Shown: positions 28,411 through 38,186, numbered from the stretch's first letter. The stretch is 64,000 nt of DNA from Streptococcus halotolerans (GCF_001598035.1 NZ_CP014835.1:1711001-1775000), one strand, 5' to 3'. The notes: generated by a model from the letters alone, not told the origin. Numbers and translations are program-made.

Positions 28411-29397
28411 ATGGCTACGATAAAAGATGTTGCTAAATTAGCTGGAGTATCTGTAGGAACAGTTTCTAAGTACCTCAACGGATTTAAAGTTAAGGAGAAA
28501 ACTAGGATTGCTGTTGAGGGAGCTATCAAAGAATTGGAATACGAGCCTAATGCCTATGCGAAAGGTTTAAAAACCAATCGAACTAACAGTGTGGTTTTGA
28601 TTATTCCAAGTATCTGGCATCCTTTTTTTAGTGAGTTGACTTATTATATAGAACAGACTTTAAGAGAGCAGGGTCTTAAATTGATTCTTTGCAATACCAG
28701 GGATAATTTGGATGCCGAGATAGAGTATGTCACAATGGCACGTCAAAACAAAGTCGATGGGATTATTGCGATTACCTATAGTAATATCGATAACTATATC
28801 ACCTCAGACATGGCTGTCGTTAGTATAGACCGTTTTTTTTCAGCTAATACCGATTTTATTTCCAGCGACAATTATCGTGGGGGGTATCTGGGTGCGAAAG
28901 TTTTATCTCAAAGGGGAAGTTCTGTTCTAGCTTACGTGGGTCATGGTTCTTCGTATGAAAATGATACGACAGCTCGCTTAGATGGTTTTAAAGCTTACTG
29001 TGAGGAATATGATATTCCTTACCATCTCTGCTATGATAGTGATTCTCGCAAAGAGTATCAAAACAGACTGATTGAATTTATCAATCAGATAGTCTCTGGT
29101 CAAATAAAAGTTGACGGTATCTTAACAGCGTCAGACACGCATGCTTTTAATGTTTACGAATTGCTAACACAAAGAAATATAAGAGTTCCTGAAGACATCC
29201 AATTAATAGGTTTTGACGGAAGTCAGCAAAGTTATTCTGCACCTGTATTTCTATCTAGCATCCGTCAAGATGTTCCGACAATTGCTAAAGAGGCAGTAGC
29301 TTGTTTATTAGAACGTATCAATGATCGGAACAACAATCATCCAGTTGTTCGTAAGAAAATTCCTGTTTCTTTTACTGAAGGGAAGACAACCCGGTAA
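28411..29397 (+). CDS. LacI-family sucrose operon repressor
   Basis: A 328-residue regulator. The helix-turn-helix (TIKDVAKLAGVSVGTVSKYLN) and hinge (EYEPNAYAKGL) are followed by a periplasmic-binding-protein-like sensor domain (about 62-325). It has a TATAAT-containing promoter in the 117-base gap (near 28370) and GGAG before the start. It probably represses the sucrose genes through TGAAACGTTTCA at 25343. Confidence 0.9.
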   Translation: MATIKDVAKLAGVSVGTVSKYLNGFKVKEKTRIAVEGAIKELEYEPNAYAKGLKTNRTNSVVLIIPSIWHPFFSELTYYIEQTLREQGLKLILCNTRDNLDAEIEYVTMARQNKVDGIIAITYSNIDNYITSDMAVVSIDRFFSANTDFISSDNYRGGYLGAKVLSQRGSSVLAYVGHGSSYENDTTARLDGFKAYCEEYDIPYHLCYDSDSRKEYQNRLIEFINQIVSGQIKVDGILTASDTHAFNVYELLTQRNIRVPEDIQLIGFDGSQQSYSAPVFLSSIRQDVPTIAKEAVACLLERINDRNNNHPVVRKKIPVSFTEGKTTR

Positions 29398-29886
29398 ATA
29401 GTAAAATATCTAGTACAAAAAAGAAGTAGAGTTAAGGGTGTTATCTTTGGAATCTAAAAAGTGAACGAAAATATAACAAGCTTCTGTCTTTCTTAAACAA
29501 TAGAGAAATTGAACATTTAAGACATGATTGTAAGTCATTCTTAATAAAAACAGATGTGTCATAGAGACTATGAAACTCGCTCTATTCTTCTAAGTCATAA
29601 ATTAAAACAAGTTGTTGCAATATTCCTATCACAGACCTATTCAATATATTCTTCTACGTGCTGAGAAATTAGTATTTTTAGTTATTGAAAATTTCCCTAA
29701 TTTTGCGTCACAAAGGCTTAAGGATTAAGCTTTCAAGATGCTTGATGACTTGTATTGGGCTGGCTTGATTTTCACAGATTATTAGTAGCTTTATGAGAGT
29801 TTTTCTTTCTCTAAGAAAATGAATCAGGTTGAGGAAAATCGTCCAAAATTGACTTTTTCTTCAACCTGATTTTTTATTTTCGAAAA
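29398..29886. other. Gene-free stretch with a possible decayed gene fragment and a terminator
   Basis: Frame 29636-29785 reads PIQYILLRAEKLVFLVIENF and continues past one internal stop to YWAGLIFTDY, resembling old coding DNA of unknown origin. A long hairpin at 29822-29873 ends the opposing nucleotidase gene. I see nothing else. Confidence 0.45.
29822..29873. terminator. Long hairpin terminator of the nucleotidase gene (repeat family copy 1)
   Basis: AATCAGGTTGA and TCAACCTGATT pair as the outer stem, and a T run follows on the plus strand. The core TCCAAAATTGACTTTTTCTTC closely matches the core at 46622-46672, suggesting a dispersed terminator-like repeat. Confidence 0.7.
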
Positions 29887-32343
29887 CTAATTTTCTTTAC
29901 GTTTTTTGACTTTAGCTACAAAGCCAAGGCTCATAACTCCTAAGATGGTCATCCAAAGTGAGTTTGTTTCACCAGTATTTGGTAAAGTTGCTTGGTCATT
30001 CTTGGTTGCAGCGAGAGCTTCTTTTTCGGTCGCATTAGCTGCTTGTGTTTGTGCATAGGCTTTGGCAACCAGATGATGAATGGCAGTGCGTGTTTCTGGA
30101 TCTAGAGGAGATGGTGTTTGAGGATTTGGACGGGTACCTTCATTGCCACCAGGTGTTTCACTAGCTTTAGCTTCTGTGTAGGCAAAGCGATAGTCTCCGA
30201 ATCCTTCCATATCAGCAGATGGGTTGAGGTAGAGCAGTTCTTCACTGTCTTTGACTAAGTTTTTAGCACTATCTGCCGTATTGAAACGTAAATCCAGTCC
30301 TTTAATGGTGTTTGCAAAACGCCAGTTATTATCCGCCGAAGGATTGATGGTTTTTTCAGCTAAAATATAGTTGATAATGGCTTGGCGATTTTCAAGATTA
30401 AGCAAACGATTGATGCTTGCATTTTTAACCCCTGGGAAGTTTCCAGTTGCACGGTAGTTATTGGTTACAACCATAAATTGTTGATTAGGGTCGATGGCTT
30501 GACCATTGTACTTGAGGTTGCGAACACGGTTGGCATCAGCGTTAACTAAGTTACCACTGCGGTCGTATTTATTTGGTTGGGTAACATCAAATTCGTAGGT
30601 GAGACCATCAATCACATCAAAATTGTAGGTACGATACTCCATATTGACGAGTGATTGTGGTTTGGTATCTGTTGGATCAATCTGATTGAATTGCCCTGCA
30701 GACATTTCCAACCATTCTTTTAAATCAGCTCCGGTTACTTTTAAGATAGCTGCGACGTTATCGTAAAGATAGAGATCAGCTACGTTTTTAATCGCGATTG
30801 GGCCAGCAGGAATATCAGTATAAGCTGTCGCATCTCCTCGCGTACCGGCCTTAAATGGTGCAGCGGCAGATAGTAGAGGAAGTTTTGCTTCTGGTGTGCC
30901 AGCCAGTTCTTGCTTAGCATACCAAAGCTGTGCATTATTCACAATTTGAATAGAAGGATCATCCTTGACCAGTGAAAAGTAGCTATTGATAGGAGCCGTA
31001 GTTGTGCCGACTTGCTTACGAACATAGGCAATGGTGCCTTGATGGGCTTCGTCAGCAAGGGCTACAATATTGGGGTCAGCTACATCGCTTTTCTTGTCAA
31101 TTTCTCGGATTTCAGCATGACTCTTGGTGACTTTCCATTTGCCATTGGTGTAAGTCAAACCAAGATCGATAACACCAAGATGATCTCCATATTTACCAGC
31201 CATAGTAACTGGTTTACCGTTAATTGTTCCATTGACCCCATCAACGTTAGCGTATTTTTCATAAAAACCAGTATCGTCTCCTGAAGGGAATTCGGCGTGT
31301 GAGTGACCTGTTACGACAGCATCAACGCCGTCAATTCCAGCGATCTGGTAACCTACATTTTCCTCGCCTTCGTGGTATTCATCATCACCGATACCAGAGT
31401 GAGAAAGCACGAGAACGATGTCAGCTCCTGCCTGACGGATTTTTGGAACTAATTCTTCTAAAGCCTTGACTGAATCGCGAACAAGGACCTTGCCCTCTAA
31501 GTTTGCTTTATCCCAGTTGAGGATTTGTGGCGGTACGATTCCTGTGATACCAATCTTGAGATTGACTTGTTTACCGTCAGCATCTTTGAAAGATTTGGTG
31601 AGGATTTCGTATTGTTTAAAGAGAGGTTGTTTACTGGTTGCATCGATAACATTGGCATTGACGATGGGCAGACCTGCTGTGGCAATGACATTTTGCAGGT
31701 AGTCCAAACCATAGTTAAACTCATGATTTCCAAGTGTTGCAGCATCAAAGCCGAGAGCTTTTAAGGCAGCGTGCATGGGATGCTGTTCCCCTTTTTCAAC
31801 ACGGTCAACCAGGGCTTTGTAGGTACCAAGTGGTGTTCCTTGGATAAGATCACCGTTGTCGACGAGGAGGACGTTGCTATTTTCAGTTTTGGCTTTTTGG
31901 ATTAGAACAGCGGTTTTGGCTAAGCCAATACTTTGTGAGGCTTTATCTTGGTAGTAATCGTAATTGACTAAATTAGTATGAAGGTCAGTAGTTGAGAGGA
32001 TGCGAACATCTACGGCTTGCCCTTCTTGAGGAGGAACAGCGTCGCTAGTATCCGTTGAAACGGGATTGGCTGCTGTTACTGCAGTATCCGGATCACCTGA
32101 CGTAGCAGGTTTGGTTACATCAGTTGTATCGGTAACCTGTGCTTGATCTGCTACTGTCTTTTTAGTTTCGACTGGTGTAGGTTTTTCTACGGCTGGAGTA
32201 GTCGTTGCTGCTTGGCTGACGACATTAGGGTCAGTTGGAGTTGTTGCATTTGTCGTTTCTTCTGCTTGAACCAGGCTAGCACTAGTTGCGGCTGCAAGAA
32301 GAGATAACAAAAGGGCGCTTTTGGACCAATAATACTTTTTCAT
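29887..32343 (-). CDS. LPXTG-anchored 2',3'-cyclic-nucleotide/c-di-AMP ectonucleotidase (CdnP/SntA/CpdB type)
   Basis: 818 residues from the ATG at 32343 behind AGGAGATCTT. A signal peptide (MKKYYWSKSALLLSLLAAAT) is followed by a Thr/Pro-rich spacer (about 30-110). The metallophosphatase domain (about 110-370) has TTDLHTNL, DNGDLIQG, LGNHEFNYG, VLSHSG and VTGHSH. A 5'-nucleotidase C-terminal domain follows. The end carries LPNTG, a hydrophobic segment and KVKKRKEN for sortase anchoring. The order and length fit surface enzymes such as GBS CdnP, which hydrolyses c-di-AMP and 2',3'-cyclic nucleotides. The exact substrate is inferred. Confidence 0.88.
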   Translation of the reverse strand: MKKYYWSKSALLLSLLAAATSASLVQAEETTNATTPTDPNVVSQAATTTPAVEKPTPVETKKTVADQAQVTDTTDVTKPATSGDPDTAVTAANPVSTDTSDAVPPQEGQAVDVRILSTTDLHTNLVNYDYYQDKASQSIGLAKTAVLIQKAKTENSNVLLVDNGDLIQGTPLGTYKALVDRVEKGEQHPMHAALKALGFDAATLGNHEFNYGLDYLQNVIATAGLPIVNANVIDATSKQPLFKQYEILTKSFKDADGKQVNLKIGITGIVPPQILNWDKANLEGKVLVRDSVKALEELVPKIRQAGADIVLVLSHSGIGDDEYHEGEENVGYQIAGIDGVDAVVTGHSHAEFPSGDDTGFYEKYANVDGVNGTINGKPVTMAGKYGDHLGVIDLGLTYTNGKWKVTKSHAEIREIDKKSDVADPNIVALADEAHQGTIAYVRKQVGTTTAPINSYFSLVKDDPSIQIVNNAQLWYAKQELAGTPEAKLPLLSAAAPFKAGTRGDATAYTDIPAGPIAIKNVADLYLYDNVAAILKVTGADLKEWLEMSAGQFNQIDPTDTKPQSLVNMEYRTYNFDVIDGLTYEFDVTQPNKYDRSGNLVNADANRVRNLKYNGQAIDPNQQFMVVTNNYRATGNFPGVKNASINRLLNLENRQAIINYILAEKTINPSADNNWRFANTIKGLDLRFNTADSAKNLVKDSEELLYLNPSADMEGFGDYRFAYTEAKASETPGGNEGTRPNPQTPSPLDPETRTAIHHLVAKAYAQTQAANATEKEALAATKNDQATLPNTGETNSLWMTILGVMSLGFVAKVKKRKEN

Positions 32344-32530
32344 AAGATCTCCTTTGTGATAAAAAAATATTTCCACAAACATTATACAAAAAGAAACCCT
32401 TTTCATCAATAAAAGACCTGAATAAAACGAATGTTTTATTCAGGTCTTTTGATAAACAGTAGTAATATAGTTGTTTTTACAAAGATAGTTAAAAGTGTTT
32501 GTTTTATTTCAAGGGCTAATCATCATAACC

Positions 32531-33337
32531 CTATTTTGCTTTCAACAGTTCCTCGATAGTCGAGAGAACCCCTGACTGGTCATTAGAAGGTGCTTGATAA
32601 TGAGCTACTTCTTTCACTTTTTCAGAGCCATTAGCCATGGCGTAGGAATAGCTAGCTAAATCCAGCATTTCCAAATCATTGCCGCCATCGCCAAAAGTGG
32701 CTAACTCTTGACTAGTCAATCCCCATCTTTCCAATAAAAGCGCCAAAGCAGCTCCTTTATGGACGCCGGTGGCAATGAGATCGATATTGCCATCTTCAGC
32801 TGAGGTGGCTGTCATTTGTCCGGGAAATGCTTGGTTAAAGTAATGAGTGATGGCAGCGGTTTTTTCCGGTGGAATATTGATGGAACATTTGAGGAAGTTA
32901 TCGTCTGGAAGTGTATCAAAGGTATCTACCTCTGTTAGTCGATGGTAGTAAAGTCCAAAATAATCTTTGTCGTCTTGCGGCATGGCTGATTTGAGATAGG
33001 CTGATTTTTCACCACAAAGCAGGATTCTCGCCTGGGGAATCTCACGTTCAATGAAAGTGATTGCTTCTTTAATAACAAGTTTAGCAATGGTAAAAGAAGT
33101 TAAAAAGCGCCCATCTTCAACAATATAAGCACCATTGTCTCCAACGATAGTCATCTGCTTTTCGTAATCTTTAAAAAAGGACCGAATTTGATAATATTGA
33201 TTGCCCGAAATAGCGACAAAACGAGCACCTGACGCTTGAATGGTGTTGAAAACGCGTTTAAAACGCTCGCGATCATAATCGTTTTGAGAATTAAGAAAAC
33301 TACCATCCATATCGGTCGCAAATACTTTAACAGTCAT
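32531..33337 (-). CDS. HAD-superfamily Cof-type sugar-phosphate phosphatase
   Basis: A 268-residue HAD hydrolase, Cof/IIB subfamily. The nucleophile motif is ATDMDGSFLN, motif II AISGNQYYQ, the Lys in HKGAAL and the final motif FGDGGNDLEML. A C2 cap lies between about 85 and 190. These enzymes remove phosphate from sugars or cofactors; the substrate is open. Its start overlaps the DUF1349 gene by 4 bases, so it is the last gene of a three-gene operon. Confidence 0.9.
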   Translation of the reverse strand: MTVKVFATDMDGSFLNSQNDYDRERFKRVFNTIQASGARFVAISGNQYYQIRSFFKDYEKQMTIVGDNGAYIVEDGRFLTSFTIAKLVIKEAITFIEREIPQARILLCGEKSAYLKSAMPQDDKDYFGLYYHRLTEVDTFDTLPDDNFLKCSINIPPEKTAAITHYFNQAFPGQMTATSAEDGNIDLIATGVHKGAALALLLERWGLTSQELATFGDGGNDLEMLDLASYSYAMANGSEKVKEVAHYQAPSNDQSGVLSTIEELLKAK

Positions 33338-33957
33338 TTGATGTCCTCCTCATCTGGTGCTTGTCCATTGTGGGCTTGCCAAACACAGTCGCCATAATCA
33401 AAATCAGTAAATAGGGCGATAAAACTGGATGCTTCTGGTGAGCAAGCATAGATACCAATATTAACCGCTCCCTTTGCTTCATGAAGGTGACAAATCCGCA
33501 TCTGTTCAAAAGTCTTGCCATCTTTTGAAGATTCAATACAAAAATCTTGTTCTCGACGACTCAGACGATACCACATGCTTTTGACAGTCGTCGGAATCTC
33601 TGTGGTCGCCCAATCAGAATAACCATGATTGGTCACGACGCTACCGAGATGTTGAAATCTTTCATTTTCATACTCAATTGATCCTTTGATCCAATTGTCG
33701 CTGTCTTGATAGAGAATGATGCCGCACTGGTCAAAGCGGTGGCCACTATTTTCAAAATTAGTCTTAACCGTAAAGGAAAAATAAGCTTCCTCGGTTGTCA
33801 TTTGAAAAAGGGGCGCATTGTCATTTACAAAGTGATAGTAAGTTTTTTGCCAAAGATCAGTATGCGGCTCCGTTGTCAAGGACACCTGATGATCGGTGAC
33901 GTGGTAGGTTTTGGGTGGACGCGTCCACTGGAAATCCTTCAAAGCTAATGTCATCAT
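33334..33957 (-). CDS. DUF1349 family protein (concanavalin-like fold)
   Basis: A 207-residue protein of the DUF1349 family, with a predicted beta-sandwich (CGIILYQDSDNWIKGSIEYEN, GVYACSP-like IGIYACSPEASSF). The family resembles lectin/glucanase folds but no catalytic residues are established. There is no signal peptide, so it is cytoplasmic. Two Met codons (33957 and 33954) follow AGAAGAGG. It lies between VOC and HAD genes. Confidence 0.75.
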   Translation of the reverse strand: MMTLALKDFQWTRPPKTYHVTDHQVSLTTEPHTDLWQKTYYHFVNDNAPLFQMTTEEAYFSFTVKTNFENSGHRFDQCGIILYQDSDNWIKGSIEYENERFQHLGSVVTNHGYSDWATTEIPTTVKSMWYRLSRREQDFCIESSKDGKTFEQMRICHLHEAKGAVNIGIYACSPEASSFIALFTDFDYGDCVWQAHNGQAPDEEDIK

Positions 33958-33972
33958 AACACCTCTTCTTTC

Positions 33973-34353
33973 TTAGATAGTCAGTTCCAACTGGTTGCCT
34001 TCTGGATCAAGCATAACGGCTTCGTAATAGCCATCACCAGTTGTTCGTGGGCCGTTGATGATTGGAAAGCCCTGTGTTTTCATAGTGTGAGCAAAGTCAT
34101 CCACTGCTTCTTTTGATCCTAGTGAGAAAGCCAGGTGGGTTAGCCCAAAGGTATCTTTGTCACCCTTTTTGATATCTTCGCGGTGGCACAGCTCCAAGCG
34201 AGCCTCAGATGTAAAGGTTAGAAAGTAAGACGAAAATCCAGACTTAGGATTATAGTATTTTTCGGAAGACTCGGCTTTGAAATAGGTTTCGTAAAAAGCG
34301 CGCATAGCTTCTAAATCTTGGCACCAGAGTCCGACGTGTTCGATGGAAAGCAT
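33973..34353 (-). CDS. VOC-family (glyoxalase-like) protein
   Basis: 126 residues from the ATG at 34353, chosen for AGAGGTGAT upstream; a longer frame starts at 34377. Paired beta-alpha-beta-beta-beta modules are visible (IEHVGLWCQDLEAMRAFYE, GLTHLAFSLGS), with DPEGNQLEL at the end. VOC members include glyoxalases and dioxygenases; the metal ligands H, E, H and E appear plausible. It begins the VOC-DUF1349-HAD operon. Confidence 0.85.
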   Translation of the reverse strand: MLSIEHVGLWCQDLEAMRAFYETYFKAESSEKYYNPKSGFSSYFLTFTSEARLELCHREDIKKGDKDTFGLTHLAFSLGSKEAVDDFAHTMKTQGFPIINGPRTTGDGYYEAVMLDPEGNQLELTI

Positions 34354-34472
34354 CACAAAATCACCTCTTCTTTGCACTTTTTTAATATTATAACGCTAAC
34401 TTTAATCAAAAGATAGTATTATATTAGCTTGTTATGATACTATCCTATGTTTAGAATTGCTATCGGTATGTG

Positions 34473-34510
34473 AAAATGCTTTGATAGAGCTGTTCTTGTT
34501 AAAGCATTTT
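34473..34510. repeat. Hairpin in the divergent VOC/rel intergenic region
   Basis: AAAATGCTTT (34473-34482) and AAAGCATTTT (34501-34510) are perfect 10-base arms with an 18-base loop. No gene ends here, so it may be a leader structure or a small RNA end. Confidence 0.45.
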
Positions 34511-34644
34511 GCGAATCAATGTTAATGATTGATAACTGTAGGCGCTTGTTAATGAGCATTTGGCAGAGACCTTCTTTCCTTTTTCCTAGAAATCGTGTTA
34601 AAATAGTTACACGATAAGAGTCTAAGATGGGGTAGGTAGTTAGA

Positions 34645-36867
34645 ATGGCAAAAACAGTTGATTTAACTGGTCAAGAAGTCGTTGCATTAGCAGCGGAATA
34701 TATGACAACAGAAGATCTTGCATTGGTTAAGAAGGGACTGGAGTGTGCCGAGAAGGCGCATGAGGAACAGTACCGAAAATCTGGTGAGCCTTATATCATT
34801 CATCCTATCCAAGTGGCAGGGATTTTGGCAGGTCTGCATTTGGACGCTGTGACAGTCGCCTGTGGTTTTCTTCATGATGTTGTCGAAGACACGAATTTTA
34901 CCTTGGGCGATATTGAAGAGCTCTTTGATAAGGATGTCCGTAATATTGTTGATGGCGTTACAAAACTTGGTAAAGTAGAGTACAAATCCCATGCAGAGCA
35001 GCTGGCAGAAAATCATCGTAAGATGCTGATGGCCATGTCTAAGGACATCCGTGTTATCTTGGTTAAATTGGCTGACCGTCTGCATAATATGCGCACCTTG
35101 AAGCACCTGCCTAAAAGTAAGCAAGAACGGATTTCTCGTGAAACCATGGAAATCTATGCGCCCTTAGCCCATCGTCTAGGAATTAGCCGCATTAAATGGG
35201 AACTAGAAGACTTGTCTTTTCGCTATCTCAACGAAGTTGACTTTTATAAAATTTCCCACATGATGAAGGAAAAACGTCGCGAACGTGAAGAACTTGTGGA
35301 TGAAATTGTTAATAAAATCAAGTCAACAACGGAAGAAGAAGGAATATTTGGCGAGGTTTATGGACGTCCCAAACACATCTATTCGATTTACCGTAAAATG
35401 CGCGACAAGAAGAAACGTTTTGATCAAATTTATGATTTGATTGCGATCCGTTGTGTCATGGAAACACAGAGTGATGTTTATGCGATGTTGGGCTATATTC
35501 ATGAGCTTTGGCGCCCCATGCCAGGGCGCTTTAAGGACTACATTGCCAACCCCAAAGTCAATGGTTACCAGTCTATCCACACCACCGTTTATGGCCCCAA
35601 GGGACCAATTGAAATTCAAATCCGTACCAAAGAGATGCATCAAGTTGCAGAATTTGGGGTAGCTGCTCACTGGGCCTACAAAAAAGGAATTACGACCAAA
35701 GTTGATCAAAAAGAATCGGCTCTTGGCATGAACTGGATTAAAGACTTAGTGGAATTGCAAGACGCGTCCAATGGTGACGCAGTTGACTTTGTGGATTCTG
35801 TTAAGGAAGATATTTTCTCAGAGCGCATTTATGTCTTCACACCGACAGGTGCCGTGCAAGAGTTACCAAAAGATTCTGGACCAATTGACTTTGCGTATGC
35901 TATTCACACGCAAGTTGGGGAAAAAGCGACAGGTGCTAAGGTTAATGGGCGCATGGTTCCTTTGACAGCTAAACTTAAAACAGGTGACGTTGTTGAAATT
36001 GTCACCAATAGCAATTCTTTCGGACCAAGTCGAGACTGGATTAACATGGTTAAGACGACCAAGGCCCGCAATAAAATTCGCCAATTCTTTAAAAACCAAG
36101 ACAAGGAAATGTCGATCAATAAAGGTCGTGAAATGCTCGTGGATTTCTTTCAAGAGCAAGGCTACGTCGCTAATAAATATCTTGAGAAAAAACATATTGA
36201 AGAGATTCTGCCAAGGCTTAGTGTCAAGAGTGAGGAGTCCTTATATGCTGCGGTTGGCTTTGGCGATATTGGTCCTGTTAGTGTCTTTAATAAATTAACC
36301 GAAAAAGAACGCCGTGAAGAAGAGCGTGCCCGCGCTAAAGCTGAGGCTGAAGAGCTCATGAAAGGTGGCGAAGTCAAGGCTGAGAAGAAAGATGTTCTCA
36401 AGGTTAAGAGTGATGAAAATGGTGTCATTATTCAGGGAGCGTCTGGTTTACTCATGCGTATCGCTAAATGTTGTAACCCTGTCCCGGGTGACCCTATTGA
36501 AGGTTATATTACTAAAGGGCGAGGCGTTGCTATTCACCGTCAAGACTGTCACAATATCAAGAGCCAAGAGGGCTATGAACAGCGCTTGATTGAAGTAGAA
36601 TGGGATGATGCCAATTCGCGCAAAGAATACCAAGCCGAGATTGATATTTACGCCCTTAATCGCTCTGGCATTATCAACGATGTCATTCAAGTGGTTTCAA
36701 ATATCACAAAAAATATTTCCTCTTTTCATGCGCAGCCAAGTAAAGACATGAAGTTTGCTAACATACACGTGACTTTCGGCATTCCAAACGTTTCAGAACT
36801 CACCTATGTGGTGGATAAGATTAAGATTATTCCGGATGTCTACTCTGTTAAACGTACCAATGGCTAA
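34645..36867 (+). CDS. rel: Bifunctional (p)ppGpp synthetase/hydrolase Rel
   Basis: A 740-residue stringent-response enzyme. Domains in order: HD hydrolase (about 45-200; HDVVEDTN, KLADRLHNMRTL), synthetase (about 230-355; YDLIAIRC, GYQSIHTTV), TGS (about 395-455; VFTPTGAVQELP), a zinc-finger-like helical part (CCNPVPGD) and a C-terminal ACT domain (IDIYALNRSGIINDV). The HD residues are complete, so both activities are expected. GGGGTAGG precedes the start. TAAAAT in the 34600 region is a likely -10. Confidence 0.96.
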   Translation: MAKTVDLTGQEVVALAAEYMTTEDLALVKKGLECAEKAHEEQYRKSGEPYIIHPIQVAGILAGLHLDAVTVACGFLHDVVEDTNFTLGDIEELFDKDVRNIVDGVTKLGKVEYKSHAEQLAENHRKMLMAMSKDIRVILVKLADRLHNMRTLKHLPKSKQERISRETMEIYAPLAHRLGISRIKWELEDLSFRYLNEVDFYKISHMMKEKRREREELVDEIVNKIKSTTEEEGIFGEVYGRPKHIYSIYRKMRDKKKRFDQIYDLIAIRCVMETQSDVYAMLGYIHELWRPMPGRFKDYIANPKVNGYQSIHTTVYGPKGPIEIQIRTKEMHQVAEFGVAAHWAYKKGITTKVDQKESALGMNWIKDLVELQDASNGDAVDFVDSVKEDIFSERIYVFTPTGAVQELPKDSGPIDFAYAIHTQVGEKATGAKVNGRMVPLTAKLKTGDVVEIVTNSNSFGPSRDWINMVKTTKARNKIRQFFKNQDKEMSINKGREMLVDFFQEQGYVANKYLEKKHIEEILPRLSVKSEESLYAAVGFGDIGPVSVFNKLTEKERREEERARAKAEAEELMKGGEVKAEKKDVLKVKSDENGVIIQGASGLLMRIAKCCNPVPGDPIEGYITKGRGVAIHRQDCHNIKSQEGYEQRLIEVEWDDANSRKEYQAEIDIYALNRSGIINDVIQVVSNITKNISSFHAQPSKDMKFANIHVTFGIPNVSELTYVVDKIKIIPDVYSVKRTNG

Positions 36868-37263
36868 AAGGTTCTGGGGATAGCACCTTTTAGGTTGCAG
36901 ATAGAGAAAGCATTAGCTTTCGACTTTGAATTGATAGGGGATTTGTCTTTATACTTTGTTAGTGCCCCGTGCTTCATTCAAACCATGGATTTGCCAGACT
37001 GTCTCGTTTTAGATTGTTCAGTGCTATCTTTGTAGCATTTAGTGTTAGGTAAAGACATCGTAACTGCCCACTTACTTTACTGATGTTATCAATCATCCAC
37101 GCACCTAATTCATTGCTGTTTTCCCTTGTGAAAGGTGACTTCAAAAGGGTTTGGCTGGAAGTGAATGACTGTGTCTTTCTTGCGAGCGTGGCAAGATAGG
37201 GTATTGTTAGGATTGGATTTTGGGGCAATAACGTTTTTTGATTGTTAGAAAGTAAATGCATTT
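36868..37263. other. 396-base stretch without a confirmed gene
   Basis: It begins with a weak hairpin overlapping the rel stop (AAAAGGT/ACCTTTT, 36866-36891), which may terminate rel. A minus-strand frame of 95 codons fills most of the rest; I could not recognise its product. Confidence 0.4.
36974..37261 (-). CDS. Unrecognised 95-residue open frame, doubtful gene
   Basis: On the minus strand a continuous frame runs from [12 protein letters not shown] to LANPWFE with no overlapping gene. It is soluble and basic, has no clear domain, and the ATG has no good ribosome site. It lies between rel and dtd, which run the other way. It may be a real small gene, a relic of a longer gene, or chance. Confidence 0.25.
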   Translation of the reverse strand: MHLLSNNQKTLLPQNPILTIPYLATLARKTQSFTSSQTLLKSPFTRENSNELGAWMIDNISKVSGQLRCLYLTLNATKIALNNLKRDSLANPWFE

Positions 37264-37707
37264 ATGAAAATTATTATTCAAAGAGTTTCAGAAGCGTCTG
37301 TGACGATAGACGAAAAAATAGTAGGTCAGATTGGCCAAGGACTGGTGCTCCTAGTCGGTGTTGGACCGGAGGATAATCAGGAAGATTTGGATTACGCGGT
37401 TCGTAAGATTGTCAACATGCGTATCTTTTCAGATGCTGATGATAAGATGAATCTGTCGGTTTGCGATGTTAAAGGAAGCATTTTGTCTATTTCACAATTC
37501 ACCCTTTATGCTGATACTAAAAAGGGCAACCGTCCTGCTTTCACTGGTGCCGCTAAACCTGATAAGGCTAGTCATTTCTATGACCAGTTTAATGCAACTT
37601 TGGCAGAGCATCTCCCTGTCGAAAAAGGTGTTTTTGGAGCGGATATGAAGATTGCTTTGGTCAATGATGGTCCTGTAACCATTGTGCTAGATACTAAGAG
37701 TAGGTAG
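37264..37707 (+). CDS. dtd: D-aminoacyl-tRNA deacylase
   Basis: A 147-residue enzyme that removes D-amino acids from mischarged tRNA. Diagnostic motifs are [11 protein letters not shown] (SQxT) and the [12 protein letters not shown] loop, with the N-terminal [13 protein letters not shown] typical of the family. It follows rel, the usual streptococcal order. A 109-residue membrane protein gene follows after 6 bases. Confidence 0.95.
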   Translation: MKIIIQRVSEASVTIDEKIVGQIGQGLVLLVGVGPEDNQEDLDYAVRKIVNMRIFSDADDKMNLSVCDVKGSILSISQFTLYADTKKGNRPAFTGAAKPDKASHFYDQFNATLAEHLPVEKGVFGADMKIALVNDGPVTIVLDTKSR

Positions 37708-37713
37708 AATCAT

Positions 37714-38043
37714 ATGAGAATTGCCGTGCTAATTGTATTAGGTCTGTACTTGTTTGTTATTGCTTTCTCAACTGTTTTGAGCAGTTTGGGGGCCAAGATC
37801 ATTACCAAACGCAATATGCTCTTGACGCTTTTTGGAGTGTTTGTGACCATTGCTTTTACCTACCTTTATTTCTGGCAGGACAATAGCAGTGCTATTTATG
37901 GTGTTGCTGGAGGTCTTTTTGGAATGTCAGGAATAGCCCTCAACAATGCTGCTAATATGGGACAACGTCCTAATCTCAAACCTCAATTGATTCGCCTAGT
38001 GGTTGATGTATTGATTTTAGTGGCGATGTTTTTGACGCCTTAA
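37714..38043 (+). CDS. Small membrane protein of unknown function
   Basis: A 109-residue protein with about four hydrophobic segments (3-25, 34-52, 57-80, 92-107). I do not recognise a family. It is co-transcribed with dtd (6-base gap) and ended by a strong terminator. No catalytic motif is visible. Confidence 0.65.
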   Translation: MRIAVLIVLGLYLFVIAFSTVLSSLGAKIITKRNMLLTLFGVFVTIAFTYLYFWQDNSSAIYGVAGGLFGMSGIALNNAANMGQRPNLKPQLIRLVVDVLILVAMFLTP

Positions 38044-38123
38044 ACACTAAGTGTCTAAATGAGAAGCTATCTGGTAATTCACTAGAAGTGCTGGTAGTGA
38101 AAAGCCAATGATGATAGCTAGTT

Positions 38124-38160
38124 AAAAGCGAGAAACTCACTAAGTTTTCTCGCTTTTTTT
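38124..38160 (+). terminator. Terminator after dtd and the small membrane protein
   Basis: AAAAGCGAGAAA and TTTCTCGCTTTT flank about 12 bases and a T run follows. It faces the converging pckA gene as well. Confidence 0.85.
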
Positions 38161-38186
38161 CGTTAAGCTTGGTCTAAATAAGCTTG

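Noticed and set aside
35323..35709. 128-codon minus-strand frame and several others inside rel
   Set aside because: They are antisense shadows of a well-conserved coding sequence.
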